From NCBI GenBank assembly GCA_905250125.1, contig CAJNOL010000003.1, positions 496,001 through 560,000 on the forward strand: a stretch of 64,000 nt of DNA, read 5' to 3'. Source of the stretch: Rotaria sordida. Taxonomy: Eukaryota; Rotifera; Eurotatoria; Philodinida; Philodinidae. A program made the position numbers and the translations under genes. The notes below the pieces were generated by a model. It did not search any database. It saw only the letters and a list, made by a program, of their open reading frames with translations, and had not been told where the DNA came from. Below, piece by piece: positions 15,465 to 26,538 of this stretch. Numbering within the stretch: the first letter of the stretch is position 1; each line of letters begins with the position of its first letter.

Positions 15465-16883
15465 CACGAGAGAATATCCCTAACTATCAAATCGCTTTTT
15501 GATCGAATATATGCTCAAACAATAGACCTTGTGAGGTATCATATATCCTATAATGTTTGGTTTTCCAGACCTCCAAAGCAGAAATGTGCGATTATTACTA
15601 TTACTAGTTTTTCTGTACTACTATACTAATATATTCGATATCTTGATTAAATATGCTCCGATTCGACTCAAATTTATATGAATACTAAGATACTCAGTAC
15701 TGATTAAGGTTTCAGAGTTTGAAGATAAATCATTGTTCATTATCGAAGATATATGTTTATTTAACATACTGATTAATTATTAAAAAGCAGCATGTATTAT
15801 TGCTTAAAGATTCAAGTATGAATTCATCTGATATTCTCAGCACACATTCATTCATGGTGAGCATGCATGTGGAAATGTCAGGTCAGGTGTCGATGCTTTA
15901 ATTAATAAAAATTGGAACCATGAATTCGTAAACTTTTATGATGAACATACGGTACTGATATACTAAACTTAATTTTTCATAGGTGTCGATATCTTGCTTA
16001 TGTATTTCACTGATCCAAATTAAATCTTTTTTTTTGTTTGAATGCGTTCTTTGCATAGAATCGTTGATTGTCGAAATCGGTAAAGAGCATTATTTGTATG
16101 CTGATGTAGTTGGCAAGAGAATTATATGTAAAGTGAAGAAGGAGTATCTGGATGAGCTATATCCGCGTTGAATATACATATATATTTAATCACAATAATT
16201 AATTTCTACTACTATTACAAATATCATGAATATGATTTGTTTCTCATGTTTATTCATTGGGTACAATTTATCGTGACTATATACTATGTATGGAACATTT
16301 TTTCAACAACTATCACTTCCAGTGATTAAATGATTCACTCCATTTTTGTTGTTTTTGTTGATTCTATTCTGATTTATAAATATGTGACTGAAAATAGATC
16401 ACATGATGTAAAGTACATGAATTTTTCTTTCAGTTTTTATTAATTAAAGCACCAACAAATAAGCTAATATTTTCACAAGCATTTTCACTATGAAATGAAT
16501 GTGCGCTGAAAATATCAGATGAATTCATACTTTCATCTTTAAGCAAGAATACATGCTATTTTTTAATAATCAATCAGTAGACCAAACAGATTCATATCTT
16601 CGATAATAAACAATGATTTATCTTCAAACTTTGAAATCTTAATCAGTACTGAGTACCTTAGTATTGATATAAATTTGAGCTGGATCCAAGCATGTTTAAT
16701 CAAGATATCGAGTCTACTAGTATAGTAGTACAGGAAAACTAGTAATAGTAATAATCGCATATCCCTGCTCTGGGGGTCTGGTAAACTAAACCCTTGTAGG
16801 ATATATGATAGCTCACTGAAGTTTATCGTTTGAGTATATACTCGATCAAAAAGCGATTTGATAGTTGAAAATGTTCTCTTGTG
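15465..16883. mobile_element. long-inverted-repeat element A
   Basis: Outer arms 15465-15913 and 16437-16883 are inverted copies of each other, about 450 bases each. They begin cacgagagaatatccc on the left and, read inward on the other strand, cacaagagaacatttt on the right, then share aactatcaaatcgctttttg. A central ~520-base region carries one possible coding fragment (15983-16171). The same arms occur in element B at 20217-21363. The structure fits a DNA transposon or foldback element with long terminal inverted repeats. No clear target-site duplication could be fixed by eye. Confidence 0.8.
15983..16171 (+). CDS. possible gene fragment inside element A
   Basis: The last 40 or so codons read like real protein (IVEIGKEHYLYADVVGKRI, then basic residues, ending DELYPR before TGA). 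The first ~20 residues are low-complexity Phe/Cys-rich and probably not coding. No initiating structure or upstream exon was found. It may be a remnant of the element's own protein or captured host sequence. I do not recognise the family. Confidence 0.25.
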   Translation: MSISCLCISLIQIKSFFLFECVLCIESLIVEIGKEHYLYADVVGKRIICKVKKEYLDELYPR

Positions 16884-17967
16884 AGTGTTAAAGTACTAAA
16901 TCCTTATTATTGCTTGTCATACGGAGTATCATAATGTGATTATTGTAGTCATTATTGATTAAGAGATTTTTCTCACAAAAGAAAATGAAAACTAAATAAA
17001 ACATTGTACAGTTTAATAAAACCAATGTCTTTACAGATCGTACTGGTCTCGATTGTTAAAACTAGGAGATATATTAGTTGTAAACATCGAAAAATTTATA
17101 CATAAAAATTTACGTGTGTTCTATCGGTTTGTCATGATTTCTACATTAAACACTTTAACTGAAAGTAATTTATTATTTATTTGTTAAATATTCAACAAAT
17201 GACATCATATTTGACTATTATTTTGTATTGATCACCAATCAACCTTGTTCATTAGAAGATCAAGGATAAATCCTCATAAAATTTGAAGGAATAGGAACAA
17301 TTTTATTGTACATTTATGCACGAGTAAGTTTATGCAAACAAAATGAATAGAAGACATGCGTATTTTAAATGACGGCAACATTTTTTCTAAATCAGTTATA
17401 TATTTTAAATAGACAAAATAGAATAACCTTTTTACATTATAATTAAAATTTAAAAAAAGTATTAGATAATTGTTGTATGTTGAATAATAAAAGCATAGAG
17501 CGGCTGTTTTAATAAATGTATTAATCTGTTTCTTCACGCTGATTTTTTTTATAGCAATGTATGTAAATAAAAGAGACGGAAATGAAAAGTAGTTTGATCC
17601 AATGATACGTAGAGAGAAATGTTATAAAACACTTGAGTTGAGGAAAAAATAATGTATCATGTGTTTATATTAAATCATACTCTACTTGTATTTTAAGTGT
17701 CGAGGTGGGCGACTAGAAGTAGGGAGTGTGACCACCGTTAGTAATAATGAGTCGTTGCAAGGCTCTGCAAAACATTATGATTTTTCCTATCGTATAGATA
17801 AATTCCAAATAAAAGAAATATTCTTGTTCTTGTTCTTCTTTTTTTTCTCCTTTCTGTATTTCTTTTTTTCATCATTTCTTCAAAAAAGAAACGCATTCCA
17901 ATAACAACTAAGCGCAATCGTGTTAGTTATAGCACCATTCTTCATTTTGATGTTCTTCATCACCACA
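16884..17967. other. spacer and probable 5' region of the ANFW precursor gene
   Basis: No gene recognised between element A and the neuropeptide precursor. A T-rich run at about 17820-17880 precedes the coding start. Confidence 0.4.
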
Positions 17968-18392
17968 ATGAATTCGAAAGAAATTTCTCGTTTGAGTATG
18001 TTACTTTTTATTAATACATATATTTCAATTTCTCGATTTATTTCTTTCATTTAGCAACAACATGCATATGCATGTCATTTTTCTTTTTCCTTTTTCAATG
18101 CACGTCTAGTCAGCCTTTATCAACAAGTTTATTGAAAGCTAACAATAATAATAATAATGACGATGATATTGTTGCTGATTTTATACGAATGAGACCATTA
18201 TTGTATTCGAATTCAGATGATTTAAATTCTGAAGACAATGATTATGAAGTATGGTCACAATTATTAACTAAATTTTCAGAATTACACAACGAATATGATC
18301 AAAACAATCGACCCAGTACATCATTGCCTGTTCGTCGAGCAAATTTTTGGAAACGAGCTAATTTTTGGCGTAAACGCGCTAATTTTTGGTGA
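17968..18392 (+). CDS. neuropeptide precursor with three ANFW tetrapeptides
   Basis: Two exons: 17968-17995 and 18055-18392 (GTATGT donor, TTTAG acceptor, in frame), 121 residues. The N-terminus has a polar stretch and then a hydrophobic core (CICMSFFFFLF, about residues 14-24) ending QCTSS, a plausible signal peptide. Next comes an acidic, Asn/Asp-rich spacer. The C-terminal 19 residues are RR-ANFW-KR-ANFW-RKR-ANFW-stop: three identical tetrapeptides, each bounded by dibasic or tribasic convertase sites (residues 103-121). No Gly follows the Trp, so the mature peptides would have free C-termini. The layout is that of a neuropeptide prohormone, acting by secretion; I know no family with this peptide. 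An alternative in-frame ATG at 17950 would add six residues. It stands alone between two inverted-repeat elements. Confidence 0.85.
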
Positions 18393-20216
18393 CACAATTT
18401 CGTTTGATAAAACAAAAAAAAAACCTAATGAAAAAAGTTAATGTAAAATTTTAAAAACAATAAATAAAAATAAATATTAAAGTTTACTTTAACATTTCAA
18501 ACTAATAAATTACAAGCATTAAAGAAAAAAAGTACTTCGAAGTGTAATTTTTAACATATATAAAAATGAATCATTTACATCGAAAAATATACAGATAATT
18601 AAAAACACTGTACTTCAAGATAAAAAATTTTTATTTAAAACTTATGACATTCGTGGTACATTTTATTGTAAGGGAAATTTTTTTATTACATACTGACATT
18701 AATAATAAAAAGAGAAGTTGATACATTCATGATAGAAATGAGAACTAAAACATACAATGTAATTTTTATCTTTATTGAATAGAAAAGAGAGGAAAGACTA
18801 ATTGAAAACTTTAAGTATTAGAATTATGTCAACGAGAAAGTCATAAAGTTTTTATTAATTTATTTAAGAATACAATAGCATTCAATTTGATAAATAAATA
18901 TTACTATTGTGTTCGCATGTTATTTTCGCGAGAGATTATCGCAAATAATGACAGAAATAGAAAATTTTTCACATTTTGATTATAAAAGTATTGCTAATAG
19001 AAACTAGATGAAAGAAAAAATTTTGAATGAAGATGTTTTTAAAAAAACGAGTATTTTGTATTTAATGCACTTTTACATGTAGTACTTGTATGTTCGTTAA
19101 GAACAACAGTAACCTCTTTTTTCAGTTTATATTAATCATTTAAAGAAAAAGAAAATATATACATTTCTATTTTAAAAACTTTTACTAGCATCATTATTAA
19201 TTAATTCGTTGATATTTTTAAACAGATTAATTTCTATTTACGGCCAATCATATTTAAATTTTTTAATACATAATATTGTTTATTAATAGAATATGCTACC
19301 AATTTGTTTGTCTGTTATAGAATGGAACTAGGCATAACATGCACAAAGCAGTTTGTTTTCCAAAATGAGCAGTTCAGATAGTGTTGAGTATTTAGGTTAT
19401 TGTCTAAGCGTTTCTTGAGGTATATGGATGATAATGGGAGCATCGTAAGGTTTAGTCGAGTTTGAATTCGGGTGTTCTTACGCATCGTTAACTTTCTTCT
19501 AGATGACATTTATCTCTTGAGTTTTTAGATCATTTATTTTGTTGTCTGTAGATTTACCATAGCCAACCTTAAAATCATTTCTAATGACTTACTTCTTCTT
19601 CAAACTTAATAACTGAATTCCTCATAGACTTAAAAAAATTAAAAAGAAAATTCATGATATTCGTGAATTCCATATAAAAAAATGGCATTTTGGAGTTTTG
19701 ATTTTTAATCAAAATCATGAAATAAAATTGATGAAAGTATTCGTTTTAAACAGTAAATTTGAAATGCATCACGGTCTCTATTCGTTTCATTATTTGAGTG
19801 CAATTTTTTCGATTTTTTAGGTCATTGGGTTAACCCCCGCGAATAGTTTGGATTCGGCACATGCCTACTCGATAATGATGTTTATTAAGCTACTTTACAT
19901 CGTCAGAATGCGACTATCTAATATTCAATATAAGTTTATATAGGACATAGATAAATACCAGAAAGAACTACATAGAGAATGAGAAGGAAATGAAAGGAAG
20001 AAGGAAGTGAGAATATCAATGAGAGAGTGATATAAATGTCAGCACAGCATGGTATAAAGAAAGGCTTTTTGGAATTTTGATGCAAACCATTTGCAAAAAT
20101 ATCGCCGTATTCTAATGAAATTTTTATAAGAAAAAAAAAAAACTCCGAAATTCTTAACTTTCAAACAGCTGTTTTTTGTAAGCGAAATATTCAGGGAATG
20201 GGTTATCTATTTAACT
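18393..20216. other. gene-free region with a possible retroelement scrap
   Basis: AT-rich 3' flank of the ANFW gene. At 19320-19530 (plus) a broken frame reads KQFVFQNEQFR, then stops, then RFLRYMDDNGSIVRF. The YMDD resembles a reverse-transcriptase catalytic box, but the support is thin. Nothing else recognised. Confidence 0.35.
18459..18464 (+). terminator. polyadenylation signal of the ANFW gene
   Basis: AATAAA 67 bases after the TGA stop, followed by further AATAAA-like motifs. Confidence 0.6.
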
Positions 20217-21363
20217 GACGAGGAAATATCTCCAACTGCCCAATCGTTTTTTGATCGAGTATATACTCAGACGGTAGATTTTAACGAACTATTAAACACA
20301 CTACGAGGTTCGGTTATCCAGACCTCCTGAGCAAAGATATATGATTATTACTATTACTAGTTTTGTCATATTAGTCTGTTAACATATTCGACATCTTGAA
20401 TAAACATAGTCCGATCCAGCTTAAATTTATATCAATACTAAGGAACTTAGTACTGATTAAGATCCCAGAATTTGAAGATAAATCAATGTTTTTTTTCATC
20501 GGAAATGTGAATTTGTTTGACATATCGATTGACTATTGAAAAACAAGATATGATTTTGCTCAAAGATGCAGGTGTTGACTCATGATTAAGAATAAATAAC
20601 TGCAGTTTAAGTATATTATTGGATTCCGTGACATCTATGTCCATATTTTATATAGAAGAAGTCGATCATTTAGGCGACGACCATAGATTTTTCACTGTCA
20701 ACGGAAGAATACATCGGATGGAGTTTGAAAGATGCTTCCTCTAGACACACTTTCTTTCACTTTACATACCATCCTCTTTTCGATCACATCAGTACACAAT
20801 TGCGTCTGTTTGCCGATTTCAATTATCAGCTATTCTATGCAAATGATGTATTCAAACAAAAAAAAACCAGATTGTATTTCAGTCAGTAAAATATACATGC
20901 TAGATATCAACATCTTTACAAGAATTAAGTTTAATATATCAATACCATATGTTCAATAGTGAAAACTACGCGAATTCATTATTCTAATTCTTATCAACTA
21001 AAGTACTGATAAATGAGCTAACATTTCCACACAAATGCTAACATAATCAATTGATATGTCAAACAAATTCATATTTTCGATGAAAAAAACCATTGATTTA
21101 TCTTCAAACTCTGAGACCTTAATCAGTACTAAGGCACTTAGTATTGATATAAATTTGAGCTGGATCGGAGTGTGGTTATTCAAGATATCAAATATGTGAA
21201 TACAGTAATATGACAAAACTAATAATAGTAATAACCATATATCTCTACTCAGCATGTCTGGAAAACCAAATCCTTGTAGTGTGTTTAATAGCTCATTAAG
21301 ATCTATCATTTGAGTATATACTCGATCAAAAAGCGATTGGACAGTTCAGAATATTTCATCGTG
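20217..21363. mobile_element. long-inverted-repeat element B (same family as A)
   Basis: The left arm starts near 20217 (gacgaggaaatatctccaact) and the right arm ends near 21363 (reverse complement cacgatgaaatattctgaact). The two arms match each other over more than 300 bases and match both arms of element A, including tttgatcgagtatatactca and tactaaggtgcttagtactgattaag-like blocks. The internal region (about 20600-20990) differs from that of element A. No transposase frame was recognised. Confidence 0.8.
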
Positions 21364-21374
21364 AGCTGAAGTTT

Positions 21375-21840
21375 CCTTAAAAATCTTTATGCCTATGACT
21401 ACAAGAAAAATCGTAAAAGAATTTGTTTCCATAGGGCTCTGGAGCCTTGATATGACTGTTTTATTGAATTTTCGATCAAGTTTTAGCTATTTACTGAAAA
21501 ATCAAATAACAGTATTTCGATCTGAAATTTCGCCCATAAATGAGTCAAATGACTAGTAGAATATTCTGAAAGTTTCATCTGAAAAGAATATGCCATTATT
21601 GAAATACTGAATTTTCAAGTAAACTCGATTTTTATAGCATATCTGTGGCAAACGATCATTTTTTGGAAATATAATATCTCGATAAAGGAATAATCTTTTC
21701 GCCCAAAACTTTTCGGACATTCTATTACTTATTTAATCTGTTTCTTTGAGGAATTTTTTTGTCTTATCGAGACCTCCTTGTGAACTCAATATGAGCTCAA
21801 ACAGTTGATACCAGTTTGAGTTGTTCCCTTGTTAACTTGG
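21375..21840. repeat. foldback repeat, family F copy 2
   Basis: Shares the core ctgaaagtttcatctgaaaagaatat (about 21565) with family F copy 1 and has a diverged inverted counterpart (aataatcttttcgcccaaaactttt, about 21690). It lies directly between element B and element C. Confidence 0.5.
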
Positions 21841-23384
21841 TATGTTATGAATCTGACAAAAATGACGAAAATCAATATTTCAGACAGTTTTGACAACCTA
21901 TATCTTGCAAATGCAGAGTGACATCAAACTAAAATTTTTCCTGTTACTAGAAATGATAAACACCTATCTTTGATAGAAATTCCAGTTTTCTATCATCTTG
22001 TGTCCACTCAAGAGTTCGTTTCTAAAATTGGATTATTGATGAAGATTGTAATTTTGAAATGAAGTTTTCATTCAAAAAATAGAATTGATTGGATACTGAT
22101 ATTTAGAAATTAGAAATTCTCTTTTAAGTCTATAATTTCATATAAAATTAAGGATGGGATCTCTGAAAGTGGTTGAGAACAAGGTTTGTCTTTGAAGTTA
22201 AAATGATGGATTCATTGAAAAGTTAATGATAAGCCTGAAATTCTAATGAACGATAATAAATAGAGTATAGTGTTCTAGGTTGGTGAGTTTCTGTGGAGCA
22301 CTTGTTTGAATTTGTTGCTCATCCATAATTCACAATAGATATTTCAAAGATCCAAGAACACCTTCTATGAACAATATGCACCCTGTATGCTTCCGGTAAA
22401 TGTGAGAAGATGAAACGACAAGTCATTCTTCTTATTAGAATCGTCACCCAGAAGAAACGCAACAATGATGCAATAATATTCAGGAAGTAATCAGACATTC
22501 GTGTTGCAGTTTTGAATTTCAAAACCAAAATTTTACAGAAATTGTCAATCACGAAACTCATAATTGAAGTAAATTTATGCCTCACCCAAAATGAATTATT
22601 TAATACGACTCGTTCCCTCTGCTTCCAATACGTTTTCATTACATGAAGTCAATAAAATCTAGATTTTTGAAGATACTCTATCTGATGCATTATCGCTCAG
22701 TTTGCAACTATAAGTCTCAATTTTATTGGTATTAATAAAACTGAGATTTTAGAATCTACAATTATTGATAAACTAACTATATCAAGCACGAAAGCAAGCA
22801 CATTTATAGTGTCTTGCTACTATATAATGGTTTTTATAAAAAGAATTATTAATAGAATCAATTATCGACGTTAATGCTTAATGGTTAATCCGATATTTTA
22901 GGATGCCGACGGTAAGTTATCAATGAGAAACACTTTCACACAAGTCCTACAGCTGTAAGTCTTCGATTCAGCATGCTGCACTCAAGTAATTATCATGTAT
23001 TGAAATTTTAGGCTTCTGATTACTTCACCGATGAATCCATCATTTTGATTTCGAAGTGAAATCTTATTCTCGATTGTTTCTATAGATTCGGCCCTCAAGT
23101 TTTATATATCAGAGAAAACTTTCAACTTCTTAATGTCAGCATCCAATCTATTCTACTTCTGAGATGAAAACTTCATTTCAAAATTACAATTTTCATTAAA
23201 AATCCAATTTTAGAAACAAACTCTTGAATGGATACAAGGTGATAGAAAGTTGAAATTTCTATCAAAAAACCATCTTTATCATTTCTAGTAACAATAAAAA
23301 TTTCAGCTTAATATTTGCCAGATATAGGTTGTCAAAACTGCCTGAAATATTGATATCTATCAGATCCACAACCTGTCAAGCTAA
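21831..23384. mobile_element. long-inverted-repeat element C
   Basis: The left arm, about 21831-22085, is inverted relative to about 23140-23384. Matching blocks include gttttgacaacctatatct, gaaatgataaacacctat and ttttgaaatgaagttttcat on the left against their reverse complements on the right. The ~1 kb between them has a 106-codon minus frame (22319-22639) that I do not recognise. The arms are unlike those of elements A and B, so this is a separate family. Confidence 0.65.
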
Positions 23385-24042
23385 TTAGATTTTATAGGTG
23401 TATAAATTCTCAACAAAAAGAAAAGAATTCAGCTCAGTCAGATAGACAATCTATTCTTGAAACATTGAACTTACAAAGAATAACTATTTTGCAAGTTGTG
23501 ACTTTTAAGACTTGTTTATAAGAAGCTCATAATAGCTCGAGGGTTTAATATCTCTTGCAAATGACTTGCATCAATATTCACAAAACTCTTCACTTCATCA
23601 TATATCTTAAATTGAGCGAAGACTAACAAATTCATTTGAACAAAGTCGATGGTAGCTGATGTAGGCTGATTCTTACATTCGTTTCTGAATAATGGAAAAC
23701 AAGTTTATCATTTTCAAATCAATCACTACTAATAAATTTATATCGCTATATAAAACTCTAAATTGTTTTTCTATTTTCTTATGGAGACAAGATTCTCTTA
23801 TTTTCAATTGATCATTGAATAGTTTAAAAATAAACATACAATACAATCATGAATTTCCAGAGAAAAAATCGTCACAAATTTAGTTTACATCAAAAACAAA
23901 AACAAAAGAAATTTTATAATGACAAAAAGAAACACATACAACATAGAAAAAAAAATAAAAGAAACTTGTACAATATGATACATAAGACATTTAGCAGAAA
24001 TAAATAAATTTAGATTTCATATTTTAAAAAAAAATAAATAAA
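23385..24042. other. 3' flank of the synaptotagmin-like gene
   Basis: AT-rich, no coding signal. Several AATAAA motifs on the minus strand between 23990 and 24040 could serve polyadenylation. Confidence 0.4.
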
Positions 24043-26538
24043 TTATTTACCAATATTTGTAGTATTTCGAGATTGTTGTTGTGTATTTTTATTATTATTA
24101 GATGATGATGATGATGGTGGTACAATTCTTGCAGCTTTTCGTAATAAATGCCAACAAGCAGCTCGTTGTCCACCATTAATAACTTCACACCAATGAATTA
24201 TTTCACTATGTTGTGCTATATTTGCATTACCAATAGGTGTTGTATTTTCAAAACGTAAAAAACCTAATGGTTCATCCGGTGCAATAAGATCATGATGATA
24301 AACACCTATTTCAAGACATGATTCCGCTAACGAAACACCTGGTATATTAAATGATAATTCTTCATTCCACTTTGGATTCAATGTATTACGTTTGACACTG
24401 GTTTTTTTTCTTTTTACTTTATCAGTTTGACCTAATTGTAATGTTAAACGCACTACTGGATCTTAAAAATAAAAAAAAACCGAACCGGAAATAGTTATTG
24501 ATTATATATGCAAACAAAAATATATTCAGTAACCGACCAGCTTCAAGATGCATTGAAAGAGCTTTTAGATTGCGTGCTTCAATTATTCCAACATTAAGTC
24601 GTTCAGCTTGAGGTAAATATGTTAATGAAACTAGTAATTCACCAAGATATTCATCTTCCTATGCAAAAAAAAAATATAGAACATAATTGACGTCAAGAAA
24701 AAAAAATTGAATTTTATCTACATATATATAAAGAAACATTTGTTTTTAATATTAAAAGAAAAGAAAAATAATTTTTCTTACTGCACGTTGTTTATTAATC
24801 GTACACCATAGATCTCGACCTTGAATTGTTTGTGGTGTTAAACGTATTTGTGTTTCACCAACACATTCAGGTCGACTTGAATGTGCATAACTATAAATAT
24901 AAAAATATAAAGTCTTTGTTGTTTTAAATACAGTTTCATTTGCAACACCAAATTTAAAATATTCATTCCATATTGGATTTATTGTTTGTGGTTGTACTGA
25001 TGTTTGACGTAATTTTTGATCAACTGGTGGTCGAAGATAAAGTTTTACATAAGGATTAGCAAATTCTACACGTTCACATGGTAAACATTGAGCTAGAAAA
25101 TCATTTTTAATAAAAAAAATATATATATTTGAATAATTTTTTATTCAATTTACCTTCAATTACATTTACAATAAGATCATTTCGATGATCATCATATATA
25201 ATTCGAATATGTAATCGATGCATATTTTCATCTACAGTTGATAATTCATCGTTTATTCGTTCACCAAAATTAGTTCCAGGATTTGTACTAGTACTATTAC
25301 CAGTACATGTCGTACCAACAAAATAGAGATCAGGCATAATAGCACCTAATGCACCACGTAGTGTCTTATTTGGGAAAAGATAAGATGATAGTTGAGGTAC
25401 AATAGGTGGTGAGAGTAGTCCTTGTTCTGGTAATGGAGTTGAAGTTCGTGGTATATTGCTTGTTTGTTTTCCAACCATAGGAAATTTTGGTATTGCATAT
25501 TTTGATGATGGTGATCGAAGTAATGATTGACGACGAATTATACTTGAATTTTGTATCGAATCGGTATTTGTTAATTGTCGTTTTGATGATGTTGGTGTTT
25601 GTTCTTCAACAATACTTGTTGTTGTTGTTGTTGTTGGTACTGGTGATACTGTTGATGATTGATCAATAGATGATATCGATTGTTCAACAACATCTGATGT
25701 ACGAGGAAATAATTGAAATCGAATATTTTTTTGATTTGTTCCACCTGGTGGCGAACTAAGTCCAATGGCTTGTGTATCAATAACAGCTGTTGATAAACGT
25801 GGTGCTTTAGAAGATCGTCGAGTTCCTGAATAATGTGCTGTTATTGCTTGTGTATTTGTATCATCATAAGAATGTGATAAACGACTATTATCACCTTTTT
25901 TTTGTAGAAGTACACTATCTGATGCTACAGATGGACGACCTGATTGATTTGAACTAATTGATAAACGAGATAATTTATCAGATAAAATTGATAAACGACC
26001 ACCTGATGCCACTGATGTTCGAGCTGATTGTGTTGATGATATTTCTTGTGTTATAACCGGTGGTTGTGGAATACGATGAACAATAGGTGCATAAATCTAA
26101 GGAATTATTTTTAAAAAATTAAATCTATTTTTAGAAAAGAAAAACAAACAACTAATTTTCCAATTATCTTTCGTCTTTTTTTTTTATAGAACAAAAAAGA
26201 AATTAAATAAGAAAAATTCTTTTTTTTTCTAACTGTGTGTGCATGTTTAACCTATTTAAGTGGCACCAATCAGTACCGGAAACTACGCATATCATGATTG
26301 ATAAATAGAAAGATAATCATGAAGAATTACTCACGAGATGGTGTGGTGGTTTAAAATATGTTTTAGCATCAATATTATTAATCGCTGCATAATGTCTTGT
26401 GGGTCGACCAAAATAACGATGACTTGATGATGGCACGCAACATTTACAAAAAATTATTGTTGCAATAAGAATTATAACAATAACAGATACAGCACCAATT
26501 CCAATGCCAATATATAGATCATAATATGCTGTGAGCAT
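24043..26538 (-). CDS. synaptotagmin-like tandem C2-domain membrane protein
   Basis: Five exons on minus: 26538-26335, 26096-25154, 25092-24782, 24658-24538, 24461-24043; 1998 nt, 665 residues, all junctions in frame. Order: a short luminal N-terminus, one membrane helix at about residues 8-32 (GIGAVSVIVIILIATIIF, then CKCC), a long Ser/Thr-rich linker, C2A at about 355-470, and C2B at about 490-640. C2B reads GELLVSLTYLP...LNVGIIEARNL, KKTSVKRNTLNPKWNEELSF and HWCEV...WHLL, matching synaptotagmin C2B. Calcium ligands look incomplete: C2A has NPYVKL in place of DPYVKL and no loop-3 Asp pair, and C2B has HHDLIAPDEPLG where Ca-binding synaptotagmins have DYDK...ND. By family knowledge this suggests a Ca-independent synaptotagmin such as the Syt12/14/16 type. 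Likely role: vesicle or membrane trafficking. Cys residues after the helix could be palmitoylated. Confidence 0.88.

Noticed and set aside
22319..22639. 106-codon minus frame inside element C
   Set aside because: No recognisable transposase motif or conserved residues; kept only as part of the element description.
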